DNA of 57,961 nt from a bacterium (lineage in GTDB: Bacteria; JAHJDO01): contig JAHJDO010000062.1 of assembly GCA_018812485.1 (NCBI GenBank), positions 1-57,961 of the forward strand, read 5' to 3'. A program made the translations under genes and the position numbers. Positions 8,136 through 16,410 of the stretch are shown here, piece after piece. The notes under the pieces were generated by a model that searched no databases, was not told where the DNA came from, and was given only the letters and a program-made list of their open reading frames with translations. How positions within the stretch are numbered: the stretch's first letter is position 1; each line of letters begins with the position of its first letter.

Positions 8136-9907
8136 GTTCTAAATCTCATATCTTTTAAATTTAGTTGCAAACTTTTCCTGCCCTGCCAAGTATTTACCTG
8201 TGGAGTATAGATAATATCAATATGGTTTTGACCTCTGTAATTATCCATATAGTCAGCCATTCTAAATCCAATAGCTTCAAATTGCCTACCTTGTTGAGAT
8301 AGTGCAAGTTTGATATGATTATCGCCAACTTTTCTGGGAGAAAAGCCTAGTTTAAGACCTTTTGCAATGAATACAGGTTTGGGGTTTCCCATACCATAAG
8401 GTTCAAGGTATTCTATTTCAAGTAAAAACTTGTTTGTGATATTAGATGGAGAGAGGGCTAAATCTATGCATAGTTTTGGCTGAAGATGCTCTTTTGTTAT
8501 TACTCTTGTTCCAATCTGGTTGATTTTGCTTCTAAAGATTCTGATATTATTTTTATTAATTGTCACACCTGCAGCATAAGAATGTCCCCCGAATCTAATC
8601 AGGCAATCTTTGCATTCCCGAAGAGCATCAACAAGATTAAACCCTGATATGCTTCTTCCAGAGCCTTTTGCCTCTTCTTTGTTGGTACATACAAGAATTG
8701 CAGGCCTATAGAAAATTTCTACAAGTCTTTGTGCAACTATGCCTATAACTCCCTCATGCCACTCATCACTTCCAAGCACAATAACAGGTTCGTTATCCAG
8801 GTCAATTGAGTCTTTTACCATTTCAATAGCGTTGGCAAGAACCTCTTTCTCTATTTCCTGTCTGTTGATGTTTTCTGTACAAAGGGACCTGGCTTTTTTG
8901 GATGCAACTTCCTGAGAATTTGTTGTAAGAAGCGTAACACTTTCCCGAGCGCTCTGCATTCTGCCTGCAGCATTAAGTCTTGGAGCTAGCATAAATGCCA
9001 CCTGCCCGCTGGATATGTTGTTCTGTTTTAGTCCGGATTCTTTAATTAGTGTCTTAAGCCCAATGTTTTCTGAGGTTTTGAGTTTTGTGATTCCGAGTTT
9101 GACGATTATTCTATTATCCCCCAAGAGAGGCACAACATCTGCTATGGTGCCTATTGCTGCAAGATCCATGTATTTAAGGATTCCTTCAGAAGATATATCT
9201 CCAAGAAGATGCTTTGCCAGCACTCTGCATAACTGAAATACAACACCCACACCAGCAAGTTCAGAAAAAGGATATTCAGAATCATTTCTTTTTGGATTAA
9301 CTATAGGGTATTTTTGCAACATGGGAATTTCAACAGTATGATGGTCAGTAATGATAACGTCTGTCCCCATGCTGATTGCAGCCTTGGCCTCTTCAATAGA
9401 ATTTGTTCCACAGTCAACAGTAATAATAAGCTTTGTGCCTTTTTTGCATAAGTCTTTAATTATATTAGTATTAAGCCCATAACCTTCATTCATCCTGTTC
9501 GGAATATAAAAATCAATATCTGCGCCAGAATCCTTTAAAAATCTATATAACAGAGCAGTGGAGGTTATTCCATCAGCATCATAGTCTCCATAAATAGTTA
9601 TTTTTTCCTTATGTTTAATTGCCTTTAGAATTCTCTTTACGCTTATTTCTACATCAGGCAGTAAAAATGGATCTGATAACACGCTTATTGTAGTGTATAA
9701 AAAACTCTCTGCAGCAGGAATGTCCTTTATTCCTCGATTTATAAGAATTTGAGATGTATTTGGCATAATGCCAAGCTTATCTGATAATTCTCTCTGCAGC
9801 TCTATATTATCCTCATACATTTCCCATGTGTAATTTTTCAAACCAGTTTCCTTATTTTTGTTATTTAATATGAAACTGATTATAGGGCGAATCCTACTCA
9901 AAATCAA
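8132..9907 (-). CDS. recJ: single-stranded-DNA-specific exonuclease RecJ
   Basis: 591 residues, the usual RecJ size. It degrades single-stranded DNA 5' to 3' in recombination and mismatch repair. The DHH-phosphoesterase metal motifs are visible: [16 protein letters not shown] near residue 100 and IITDHHTVE near 190. The DHHA1 glycine motif GGHSYAAG lies near residue 435, followed by the OB-fold region. The first 20 residues before [12 protein letters not shown] are unusual for RecJ; an in-frame TTG at Leu22 is an alternative start. Confidence 0.95.
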   Translation of the reverse strand: MILSRIRPIISFILNNKNKETGLKNYTWEMYEDNIELQRELSDKLGIMPNTSQILINRGIKDIPAAESFLYTTISVLSDPFLLPDVEISVKRILKAIKHKEKITIYGDYDADGITSTALLYRFLKDSGADIDFYIPNRMNEGYGLNTNIIKDLCKKGTKLIITVDCGTNSIEEAKAAISMGTDVIITDHHTVEIPMLQKYPIVNPKRNDSEYPFSELAGVGVVFQLCRVLAKHLLGDISSEGILKYMDLAAIGTIADVVPLLGDNRIIVKLGITKLKTSENIGLKTLIKESGLKQNNISSGQVAFMLAPRLNAAGRMQSARESVTLLTTNSQEVASKKARSLCTENINRQEIEKEVLANAIEMVKDSIDLDNEPVIVLGSDEWHEGVIGIVAQRLVEIFYRPAILVCTNKEEAKGSGRSISGFNLVDALRECKDCLIRFGGHSYAAGVTINKNNIRIFRSKINQIGTRVITKEHLQPKLCIDLALSPSNITNKFLLEIEYLEPYGMGNPKPVFIAKGLKLGFSPRKVGDNHIKLALSQQGRQFEAIGFRMADYMDNYRGQNHIDIIYTPQVNTWQGRKSLQLNLKDMRFRT

Positions 9908-9974
9908 ACTTTCCCTTCAAAGATTTTCATGCAAAAGATTGCATAAGACGTTCATATAAGGTATTCTAGGGGGC

Positions 9975-10577
9975 ATGATAAAAGCAATAATATTTGATTT
10001 TGGGAATGTTATCTGTCGTTTTGATGATAATATATTTCTGAATAAACTCTTAAAGTATACGAACAAATCCTTTGAGCAGTTGAATAGTTTAATTTATGAT
10101 TCCGGTTTAATAGATAAATATGAATCCGGGGGCATTTCTTCTGATGAAACATTTGCAGCTATTAAAAAAACATGTGGATTATCAATTTTAAAAGATGAAT
10201 TTATAGAAGCTTATAGTAATATATTCACCTCTATAGAGGATACCATCGAGTTAATAAAAAAATTAAAAAGAAATTATAAAATCGGTTTATTATCTAACAC
10301 CAATCCATGGGATTTTGAAATTAATATTAAACAGGTGGAGATTTTTGACTTGTTTGATGCAGTTAGTCTTTCATACGAAGTTGGAGAAAAGAAGCCAGGT
10401 AAGAGAATGTATATGGACATATTAAACAAGCTCAAGTTAAAGCCGGATGAATGTGTGTTTGTAGATGATATTAAAAAAAATATTGAGGCCGCATCAGAAA
10501 TAGGGCTACACGGAATACATTACACAACATATCAAAAACTAGTTGAGGGATTGAGGAAGCTCCGTATTACTTTTTAA
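9975..10577 (+). CDS. HAD-superfamily hydrolase (YihX-like)
   Basis: A 200-residue cytosolic protein. Motif I is IIFDFGNV: the nucleophile Asp is present but the usual second Asp is replaced by Gly-Asn, as in YihX-type sugar-phosphate phosphatases. Motif II is LLSNTN, motif III lies around EKKPGKRMY, and motif IV is FVDDIKKN. A mixed-helical cap sits between motifs I and II. It diverges from recJ, and its 3' end overlaps that of rsmA by 11 bases. The substrate is unknown, probably a small phosphorylated metabolite. Confidence 0.8.
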   Translation: MIKAIIFDFGNVICRFDDNIFLNKLLKYTNKSFEQLNSLIYDSGLIDKYESGGISSDETFAAIKKTCGLSILKDEFIEAYSNIFTSIEDTIELIKKLKRNYKIGLLSNTNPWDFEINIKQVEIFDLFDAVSLSYEVGEKKPGKRMYMDILNKLKLKPDECVFVDDIKKNIEAASEIGLHGIHYTTYQKLVEGLRKLRITF

Positions 10578-11403
10578 TATAATTACTCAGGTCTGCCAGT
10601 TCAGACATTGAGAGTTTTTCTGCACGAATACTCGGGGATAACTTAAGATACTTAAAGACCTTTTCCAACTCTTCTCTAGCAATTCCTAAATTGGAATATC
10701 TTGATATTGCATTAATGAACATTTTTCTTCTATACATGAAACCTGCCTGGATAATGTCAAAAAACAAACTTTCGTTTTTTACTTTGACTGGCGGTTTATC
10801 TAAAAGAGTAAATTTTACCAGAGCAGAATCCACATCTGGCTGAGGGTAAAAAGCAGTCTTTTTTATATATTTAACAATCTCTACTCTGCACCTGTATTGC
10901 ACAAAGATTGATAGAGAGCCATAAGCTTTGGATCCTGGCTTAGCCGTAAGTCTTTGCGCCACTTCTTTCTGGATCATTAGTACGAAAAGTTCTGGGCTTT
11001 GAGTAATGGACAGAAGAAATGATATAACAGGTGTTGTAATGTAATAAGGGATATTTCCTACTACTTTATAATTTCCATGAATATTAAAACTAGTTTTTAA
11101 GATATCTTTATTGATGAATTCAATGTTGCTATATGCTGAGAGCAAGTTCTTTGAAATATCAAGCAGTTTTGTATCAGTTTCCACTGCTATTATATTTTTT
11201 ACCTTAGCAGCAATAAGGTGTGTTAAGGCTCCTAGTCCTGAGCCAATCTCAACTATAACATCACTTTTTTTGATATTGAGAGTGTTAATTATTATATTGG
11301 CTATGTTCCTGTCTATAAGAAAGTTCTGCCCAAACTTTTTTTTTGGATGAAGATTGTGTTTTTTGAGTTCTTCCTTAATGCTATTTGGAGAGAAGAAATT
11401 CAT
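10567..11403 (-). CDS. rsmA: 16S rRNA dimethyladenosine transferase
   Basis: 278 residues. It dimethylates the two adjacent adenosines near the 3' end of 16S rRNA using S-adenosylmethionine. Visible landmarks are KKFGQNFLIDRNI at the N-terminus, the SAM loop VVEIGSGLGALTHLI, the acidic VETD, and the catalytic NIPYYITTPV motif. Its start overlaps the stop of pdxA by 4 bases, the classical pdxA-rsmA pairing. Confidence 0.96.
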   Translation of the reverse strand: MNFFSPNSIKEELKKHNLHPKKKFGQNFLIDRNIANIIINTLNIKKSDVIVEIGSGLGALTHLIAAKVKNIIAVETDTKLLDISKNLLSAYSNIEFINKDILKTSFNIHGNYKVVGNIPYYITTPVISFLLSITQSPELFVLMIQKEVAQRLTAKPGSKAYGSLSIFVQYRCRVEIVKYIKKTAFYPQPDVDSALVKFTLLDKPPVKVKNESLFFDIIQAGFMYRRKMFINAISRYSNLGIAREELEKVFKYLKLSPSIRAEKLSMSELADLSNYIKK

Positions 11404-12407
11404 TGCTTGTGAAGAGATTGTTTTATGATAGCCATCTTTGAAGCCATTTTAATTGCCTCTATTAAACTTCTCTCATTTGCAATGCCCTGCCCAGCTATAT
11501 CATATGCTGTTCCGTGGTCAGGAGATGTTCGGATAATTGGAAGTCCTATTGTTACATTAACGCCTTTGCCAAAAGAGAGCGTCTTAAAAGGTATAAGCCC
11601 TTGGTCATGATACATTGCCAAAATGAAATCATATTTTTTATACTCACAATTCCCAAAGAATGCATCAGCAGAGAAAGGGCCTTGGACATTTATGCCATTT
11701 CCCATAGCTTTCCTAATGGCAGGGATAATTTCTTCTATTTCCTCTTTTCCAATAGCCCCTCCATCTCCGCAATGAGGATTTAGTCCAAGTACTGCAATGC
11801 TTGGTTTATATATGCCAAACAGAAAACTATTCTGATCGATCAGTTCAATTGTATCAATTATGTACTGCCTTTTTATTAATCTATTAATGTTTTTTATTTG
11901 AACGTGTCGTGTTAGAAGAATAATGCGGATTTTTTCACTTGCCATAACCATTGCATATTTATGTGTAGTTGTAAGTGTTGCTAAAAACTCTGTCTGTCCC
12001 CTAAACTTAACGCCCGCCTCATTAATTGCGTACTTATTTACAGGAGCAGTTACAACTGCATCAATCTCCTTATTAAGAGCAAATACAGCTGCATCTTTTA
12101 AAAATTCAATAGCAGCTTTGGCTTGTATAGGGTTTGATTTGCCAAGTATTATATTTTTTAATTTTAAATTCTGTGGATTAATCAAGTATGCTTTTTCAGA
12201 TATATTTTTAATGTCTGACGGATGGTTTATTATTTCTATTTTATAAGAGGGGCTTATTTTTTTAGTTTTATAAAGAGCTTTTTGAACTCCGATTATAATT
12301 GGAGTACAGCACCTGTAGACTTGTTTATTAGCTAGAGCCTTTACGACAACCTCTGGACCAATTCCTCCAGGGTCACCAAGAGTAATTGCAATTACAGGCT
12401 TTTGCAT
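11400..12407 (-). CDS. pdxA: 4-hydroxythreonine-4-phosphate dehydrogenase
   Basis: About 335 residues. It catalyses NAD-dependent oxidation of 4-phosphohydroxythreonine in the DXP-dependent vitamin B6 pathway. MQKPVIAITLGDPGGIGPEV is the family N-terminus, VTAPVNKYAI is near the active site, and metal-binding His are seen in RHVQIKNI, NPHCGDGG and AMYHDQGLIP. The start is placed at the ATG at 12407. A longer frame from 12437 would run back through the terminal stem and U-tract of the probable 6S RNA. GAGAG stands 5 bases before the chosen ATG. Confidence 0.93.
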   Translation of the reverse strand: MQKPVIAITLGDPGGIGPEVVVKALANKQVYRCCTPIIIGVQKALYKTKKISPSYKIEIINHPSDIKNISEKAYLINPQNLKLKNIILGKSNPIQAKAAIEFLKDAAVFALNKEIDAVVTAPVNKYAINEAGVKFRGQTEFLATLTTTHKYAMVMASEKIRIILLTRHVQIKNINRLIKRQYIIDTIELIDQNSFLFGIYKPSIAVLGLNPHCGDGGAIGKEEIEEIIPAIRKAMGNGINVQGPFSADAFFGNCEYKKYDFILAMYHDQGLIPFKTLSFGKGVNVTIGLPIIRTSPDHGTAYDIAGQGIANERSLIEAIKMASKMAIIKQSLHKQ

Positions 12408-12419
12408 AAAATCTCTCAT

Positions 12420-12434
12420 AAAAAAATTCCCCGC
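12420..12434 (-). terminator. 3' end of the 6S-like RNA, stem followed by U-tract
   Basis: On the minus strand GCGGGGAA, the 3' half of the closing stem, is followed immediately by seven T. Its partner UUCCCUGC is at 12582-12589. This gives a long-range terminal helix plus U-run, as at the end of many 6S RNAs, rather than a compact hairpin terminator. Confidence 0.5.
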
Positions 12435-12592
12435 CAAATGCCGTCTAAATAGGGTCGTTTTGAAGCCGTTAAGGCCACGTGGGTGCTCTCTTAAATGTTC
12501 AATGCAATTGCATATCCCACCAAATACGAACTCCCATTTTCTTACTGTTGGCTCAAAATAACCAAACTTATAACAAACACAGCAGGGAATAC
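12424..12592 (-). ncRNA. ssrS: 6S RNA (probable)
   Basis: About 170 nt directly downstream of zapA, where 6S RNA sits in many bacteria. The ends pair as UUCCCUGC with GCGGGGAA; the next arm UGCUGU can pair with ACGGCA. The middle holds 6S-like blocks: UGAGCC, GGGAGUUCG, UUGGUGGG opposite CACCCAC, then GGCCUUAA. 6S RNA mimics an open promoter and binds the housekeeping RNA polymerase in stationary phase. The assignment rests on synteny, length and helix layout, not on a covariance search. Confidence 0.7.
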
Positions 12593-12598
12593 TAAGCT

Positions 12599-12626
12599 AG
12601 TATAACACAATTTATGATTAGTTAAA
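12599..12626 (-). promoter_or_regulatory. promoter of the 6S-like RNA
   Basis: On the minus strand TTTAAC (12621-12626) is followed 16 bases later by TATACT (12599-12604). Transcription would begin near 12592, just ahead of the closing stem. The -35 box is weak. Confidence 0.45.
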
Positions 12627-12634
12627 GAGAAAAT

Positions 12635-12916
12635 TTATGTTTCCAGATTTGTTTCGTCTATTTTTTTAATTATATCATCAATTTTTTGTGCATGTTTTTC
12701 ATTTTTTTCTTTATATGAAAGAAATTCTTCTGTAATAAATAAGGCAGCCCAAGTAGTGATTTTAAGAGATGATGCTATATGTGTGTTGTTAGAAATTTCA
12801 CTTATTTTATTATTCAGATACTCTTCAATTTTTCGAATCTGGGATGGGTCTTTATCAGTCTTAACTTTATATTCTGTGCCAAGCACACTGATTTTTATCT
12901 GTTGTTGATCTAACAT
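12635..12916 (-). CDS. zapA: cell division protein ZapA
   Basis: A 93-residue cytoplasmic protein that bundles FtsZ. The N-terminus (QQIKISVLGTEYKVKTDKD) matches the ZapA beta-hairpin region, and the rest is a long helix predicted to form a coiled coil ending in a charged tail. It follows rpsI by 12 bases and precedes the 6S-like RNA, a conserved linkage that supports both calls. Confidence 0.88.
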   Translation of the reverse strand: MLDQQQIKISVLGTEYKVKTDKDPSQIRKIEEYLNNKISEISNNTHIASSLKITTWAALFITEEFLSYKEKNEKHAQKIDDIIKKIDETNLET

Positions 12917-12928
12917 ATAGGAAGCTTA

Positions 12929-13336
12929 CTATCTCTTAGTAAACTGAAACTGTTTACGCGCGCCCTTTTGTCCGTATTTCTTTCTTTCTTTCTTTCTCGG
13001 ATCACGGGTAAGGAACCCTGCTTTCTTTAACACATCCTTTAGTCCTTCATCAGCCTTTACTAATGCTCTTGATACACCATGGCGAACTGCGCCTGCCTGA
13101 CCAGAGCTTCCTCCGCCTTTAACATTTGCAAAGATATGATATTTTTCAAGGGTATTTGTTTCATGAAACGGTTGGCATATAATTATGCTTAATGTATCAT
13201 TTCCAAAATAATCTTTATAAGGTTTTTTATTTATTATTATTTCTCCTTTTCCTGGAATTAATCTTACACGGGCGACAGACGTTTTCCGTCTGCCAGTAGA
13301 GTAGAATATTTGTTTTGCTTTCGCTGCTTTTGCCAC
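12929..13336 (-). CDS. rpsI: 30S ribosomal protein S9
   Basis: 135 residues with the S9 landmarks [15 protein letters not shown] near the N-terminus, [19 protein letters not shown] in the middle and the basic tail ending QFTKR that reaches the P-site tRNA. It lies 12 bases downstream of rplM, the universal L13-S9 operon order. Confidence 0.97.
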   Translation of the reverse strand: MAKAAKAKQIFYSTGRRKTSVARVRLIPGKGEIIINKKPYKDYFGNDTLSIIICQPFHETNTLEKYHIFANVKGGGSSGQAGAVRHGVSRALVKADEGLKDVLKKAGFLTRDPRKKERKKYGQKGARKQFQFTKR

Positions 13337-13348
13337 AATAGATCTCCT

Positions 13349-13789
13349 TTATATTTCCATTTCTCGAGGGATAGGAACAGGTTTTTGAGCTTCCTGATGA
13401 TGCTCTTTATCTGGATAGACTTTTAATTTTGTCAGCATTTTTTTACCAAGCTTATTTTTAGGAAGCATACCCTTAACAGCCCTTTTTATAACTTCCTCCG
13501 GGTTTTTTTTCATCAGGTCAAAAAGGCGTGTCTCTTTAAGGCCTCCCGGATACCCTGAGTAGTGATAATAAACTTTTTGTTCCAGTTTTTTACCTGTTAG
13601 GCGAACCTTAGCTGCATTAATAACAATTACATAGTCTCCAACATCAGCATGAGGGACATATATAGGTTTATGTTTCCCTCTGAGTATAGCTGCAACTTTA
13701 GATGCCAATCTCCCTAGAACCTTATCTTCTGCATTTACAATATACCATATTCTTTCTGTATCATCTTCTTTAGGAATAAATGTTTTCAC
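13349..13789 (-). CDS. rplM: 50S ribosomal protein L13
   Basis: 146 residues. The core has [20 protein letters not shown] and the [13 protein letters not shown] motif of L13, then [12 protein letters not shown]. It is normal length and the first of the L13-S9 pair, 15 bases after a MerR-like regulator gene. Confidence 0.97.
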   Translation of the reverse strand: MKTFIPKEDDTERIWYIVNAEDKVLGRLASKVAAILRGKHKPIYVPHADVGDYVIVINAAKVRLTGKKLEQKVYYHYSGYPGGLKETRLFDLMKKNPEEVIKRAVKGMLPKNKLGKKMLTKLKVYPDKEHHQEAQKPVPIPREMEI

Positions 13790-13804
13790 TGTCTTGATCT
13801 CCTA

Positions 13805-14146
13805 TTATCCGTTTATTTTATCTAAAAATTCGTTTTCATTAAAGTCAGGGTCATATATCGTGTTTTTCAGCTCGTTTACCGGATGCAATTTTTGCATATG
13901 AGTTAATAACTTTAATCGTTTTAGCGCTTTATCCTTTTTAAATAATTTCCTTCCGTAAGGTGTTTCAGCATCTATTTCAAGAAGTCCAGTCTGGATATAA
14001 TTTTGGATTGCAAAAAAAGAAATTTTCGTTTCTTTTACAAGCTCCCTATCCTCAACGTAACCTATTCGTTTTCTCTCAGCAATAGGCACATTTAACTCCT
14101 GAAAATCCTTGCTTTTCCTCATGTCTCTGTCAGTTTTAATAGCCAT
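13805..14146 (-). CDS. MerR-like small regulator
   Basis: A 113-residue protein. Residues about 30-85 (VKETKISFFAIQNYIQTGLL, then GRKLFKKDKALKRLKLL) match the winged-helix pattern of MerR proteins: a helix-turn-helix, an Arg/Tyr wing and a helix with LKRL. No Cys-rich or long coiled-coil effector region follows, so this is a minimal MerR-type DNA-binding protein. It sits between clpP (15 bases away) and rplM in what looks like one transcription unit. A role in coupling proteolysis and ribosome synthesis is possible but not shown. Confidence 0.55.
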   Translation of the reverse strand: MAIKTDRDMRKSKDFQELNVPIAERKRIGYVEDRELVKETKISFFAIQNYIQTGLLEIDAETPYGRKLFKKDKALKRLKLLTHMQKLHPVNELKNTIYDPDFNENEFLDKING

Positions 14147-14161
14147 TAACTTAAACTCCCA

Positions 14162-14746
14162 TTACTTCTTCTTCGTGATTACTTCATCAATAATACCATA
14201 TTCCCTGGCTTGTTCAGCTGACATAAAAAAGTCTCTATCTGTATCAGTTTCTATTTTTTCTATTGACTGCCCTGTGTGCTTTGCGAGAATTTTATTTACT
14301 CTCTCTTTTAAGTCAAGCATTTCTTTTGCGTGAATATTAATATCTGACACCTGTCCCTGCATACCTCCTGAAGGCTGATGAATAAGGACACGCGCATTTG
14401 GAAGAGACATTCTTTTTCCTTTTGTCCCTGCAGCGAGTAATATGGCAGCTGCACTTGCTGCCTGCCCCATGCAAATAGTAGAAATATCTGATTTCACAAA
14501 CTGCATAGTGTCGTATATTGCTAATCCTGCGGTAGCGACTCCTCCAGGACTGTTTATATAAATAGTTATGTCTTTATCTGGAGCTTCAAACTCCAGATAC
14601 AATATTTGTGCAATTACAACATTAGCCACATTGTCATCTATAGGAGTTCCGATAATTATATTTCTATCCTTTAATAACCTTGAATAAATGTCATACGCGC
14701 GTTCGGTTCTGCCTGTCTGCTCTATTACCATTGGAATTAAACTCAT
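14162..14746 (-). CDS. clpP: ATP-dependent Clp protease proteolytic subunit
   Basis: 194 residues. Subunits form the tetradecameric protease barrel used with ClpX or ClpA. The catalytic triad is visible: Ser98 in MGQAASAAA, His123 in [11 protein letters not shown], and Asp near 172 in [10 protein letters not shown]. The INSPGG motif of the oxyanion region is present. It follows tig, the common tig-clpP order, but clpX is absent here. Confidence 0.97.
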   Translation of the reverse strand: MSLIPMVIEQTGRTERAYDIYSRLLKDRNIIIGTPIDDNVANVVIAQILYLEFEAPDKDITIYINSPGGVATAGLAIYDTMQFVKSDISTICMGQAASAAAILLAAGTKGKRMSLPNARVLIHQPSGGMQGQVSDINIHAKEMLDLKERVNKILAKHTGQSIEKIETDTDRDFFMSAEQAREYGIIDEVITKKK

Positions 14747-14790
14747 AATACCACCTCCATCAGGCTACGTGCCTGCAGCAATTATTAATT

Positions 14791-16008
14791 CTAAATTGAA
14801 ATTTTGGCGTTTTCATATATGAAGTCAAGAATTTTCTGTCTTTTCATTTGTCTTTGTATATATTCAATGTAGTTGTCCATCTTATCTGTTTTATTAGAGC
14901 CTGCAAGATTCTGAAGTTTCTGTTTTGCCTCTTCTTCGCTAACATCTATTTTTTCTTTTTCAGCAATCTCCTCCAGAACGAGCATCTTTTTTACGTCTTT
15001 AGTTGCTTCTTTTGAATATTTCTCTTTCCATTTATTCTTGTCAGTATCTTTTTCTCTTAGGCTAGTACCCATGTAGTCTATTTGTTTATCTAAAAGTCCT
15101 CCTGGAATTAACATCTCGGAGTTTTCACTAACCATGTCTAATAATTGTTCCTTAATATCTGCTTTTTGTTTGTCTTCAGCAACGCTTTTAAGTTTCTTCC
15201 GAATATCATCTTTAAACTCATTAAGGGTTTTGAAATTACCCAATTCCTTTGCAAAATCGTCGTTAATCGGTAAAAGCTTTTTCTCTTTTACCTGTCTGAT
15301 AGTTACTTTGTAAATAGTTTTTATGCCTTTTCCTTTTGAAATTACCTCAACTTCTCTCTTATCGTCTATTTTTGTCCCAACGAGTTCTTTCTCTACTTTT
15401 TCAGGAAGAATTTTAGAACCTAATATATATGGAGCATTAGTCTGTTTTTTTGACGGTGTGGCGTCGGTAATTATCTCATAATCTATTATTATTTGATCAC
15501 TGACTTTTGCAGGCCGATTGATCGGAACAAATTCCGCTCCCTGTTCTTGTCTCATTTTCAATACATTGTTAACGTCATCATCAGAAACATTAACGGATTT
15601 TACAGCCATTTCTAGTTCTTTGTATTTAGCAAGTTTTATATCGGGCTTTACTTCTAACGACATCTCATATGTAAATGGCTTTCCTTCTTCAAATGTGACC
15701 TTATCTATCTTGGGCTCAGAAACAGGGATTAAATTATTATTCTTAAGTATATCTTGATAAGATTGATTGATGAGTTTCTCCTTGATTTCCTCATTCAGAG
15801 CTTTTCCAAAGCGTATCTTCAAAATAGAACATGGGGTTTTGCCTGTCCTGAATCCATGCACGGATGCAGTCTTTTGGATGGCATTATATGCATTTTTTGT
15901 CTCTTTCTCAACTAGTTCAACAGGCACCTCAATCTTTAAGAGACGGCCGCAATTTCCAAGATCCTGTATATCCACCTTAACATCGTTACTGCTACTAGTA
16001 TCTGCCAT
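14791..16008 (-). CDS. tig: trigger factor
   Basis: 405 residues, slightly short. It is a ribosome-associated chaperone acting on nascent chains. The N-terminal domain has the ribosome-binding loop region GFRTGKTPCSILKIRFG, where GFRxGK is the family signature. The PPIase domain around residues 155-240 is recognisable but degenerate. The C-terminal helical arms are Lys/Glu-rich. It stands just downstream of three tRNA genes and upstream of clpP on the same strand. Confidence 0.93.
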   Translation of the reverse strand: MADTSSSNDVKVDIQDLGNCGRLLKIEVPVELVEKETKNAYNAIQKTASVHGFRTGKTPCSILKIRFGKALNEEIKEKLINQSYQDILKNNNLIPVSEPKIDKVTFEEGKPFTYEMSLEVKPDIKLAKYKELEMAVKSVNVSDDDVNNVLKMRQEQGAEFVPINRPAKVSDQIIIDYEIITDATPSKKQTNAPYILGSKILPEKVEKELVGTKIDDKREVEVISKGKGIKTIYKVTIRQVKEKKLLPINDDFAKELGNFKTLNEFKDDIRKKLKSVAEDKQKADIKEQLLDMVSENSEMLIPGGLLDKQIDYMGTSLREKDTDKNKWKEKYSKEATKDVKKMLVLEEIAEKEKIDVSEEEAKQKLQNLAGSNKTDKMDNYIEYIQRQMKRQKILDFIYENAKISI

Positions 16009-16054
16009 TGTTCCTTCCTTATTTTATTCTTCTAGTTCAAAATCCTTCCATCAG

Positions 16055-16126
16055 AGCGGGTGATGAGATTCGAACCCACGACCACTTCGTTGGCAACGAA
16101 GGGCTCTACCACTGAGCTACACCCGC
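16055..16126 (-). tRNA. tRNA-Gly (GCC)
   Basis: A 72-nt cloverleaf: acceptor GCGGGTG/CACCCGC, D-arm GCTCAGTGGTAGAGC, anticodon stem-loop CTTCG-TTGCCAA-CGAAG with anticodon GCC, T-arm with GGTTCGAAT. The CCA end is not encoded. It is the last of three tRNAs before tig. Confidence 0.95.
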
Positions 16127-16140
16127 GTAAAACTTACCAG

Positions 16141-16224
16141 TGCGAGAGGCGGGAGTTGAACCCGCATCCCTGTAAAGGGACTAGATCCTAAATCTAGCGC
16201 GTATGCCAGTTCCGCCACCCTCGC
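16141..16224 (-). tRNA. tRNA-Leu (TAG)
   Basis: An 84-nt class II tRNA: acceptor GCGAGGG/CTCTCGC with one wobble, anticodon stem-loop CTAGA-TTTAGGA-TCTAG giving TAG, an extended variable arm TCCCTTTACAGGGA, and GGTTCAACT in the T-loop. CCA is not encoded. Confidence 0.95.
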
Positions 16225-16230
16225 TCTTAG

Positions 16231-16303
16231 TAGGCCGTGAGGGAATCGAACCCACAACCAACGGATTAAGAGTCCGCTGCTCTGCCAATTGAGCTAACGA
16301 CCC
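16231..16303 (-). tRNA. tRNA-Lys (CTT)
   Basis: A 73-nt cloverleaf: acceptor GGGTCGT/ACGGCCT with two G-U pairs, D-arm AGCTCAATTGGCAGAGC, anticodon stem-loop CGGA-CTCTTAA-TCCG with CTT, T-loop GGTTCGATT. CCA is not encoded. It is first in the Lys-Leu-Gly cluster. Confidence 0.95.
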
Positions 16304-16316
16304 CAATAATTCCGCT

Positions 16317-16344
16317 ATTATACAGATTTTTTAAATGATGGCAA
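16317..16344 (-). promoter_or_regulatory. promoter of the tRNA cluster
   Basis: On the minus strand TTGCCA (16339-16344) and TATAAT (16317-16322) are 16 bases apart. They lie about a dozen bases ahead of tRNA-Lys and divergent from the secretin-like gene. Confidence 0.65.
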
Positions 16345-16375
16345 TGGAAAGTTTCGGGAGTTCCCCTATTTTTTA

Positions 16376-16404
16376 TTGACCTGTGTAACTGCCTTTGATA
16401 GTAT
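16376..16404 (+). promoter_or_regulatory. promoter giving a probably leaderless mRNA
   Basis: TTGACC at 16376-16381 and TAGTAT at 16399-16404 are 17 bases apart. The ATG of the next gene is at 16411, only 6 bases after the -10 box, where transcription should start, and no Shine-Dalgarno is present. Confidence 0.55.
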
Positions 16405-16410
16405 ACGGTT

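Noticed and set aside
12408-12437. Longer PdxA start
   Set aside because: The extension is encoded by the U-tract and terminal stem of the 6S-like RNA, and the family N-terminus starts at MQKPVIAITLG.
12960-13010. Repeat of TTTCTTTC as a simple-sequence repeat
   Set aside because: It encodes the basic Arg/Lys stretch of ribosomal protein S9 and is explained by the coding sequence.
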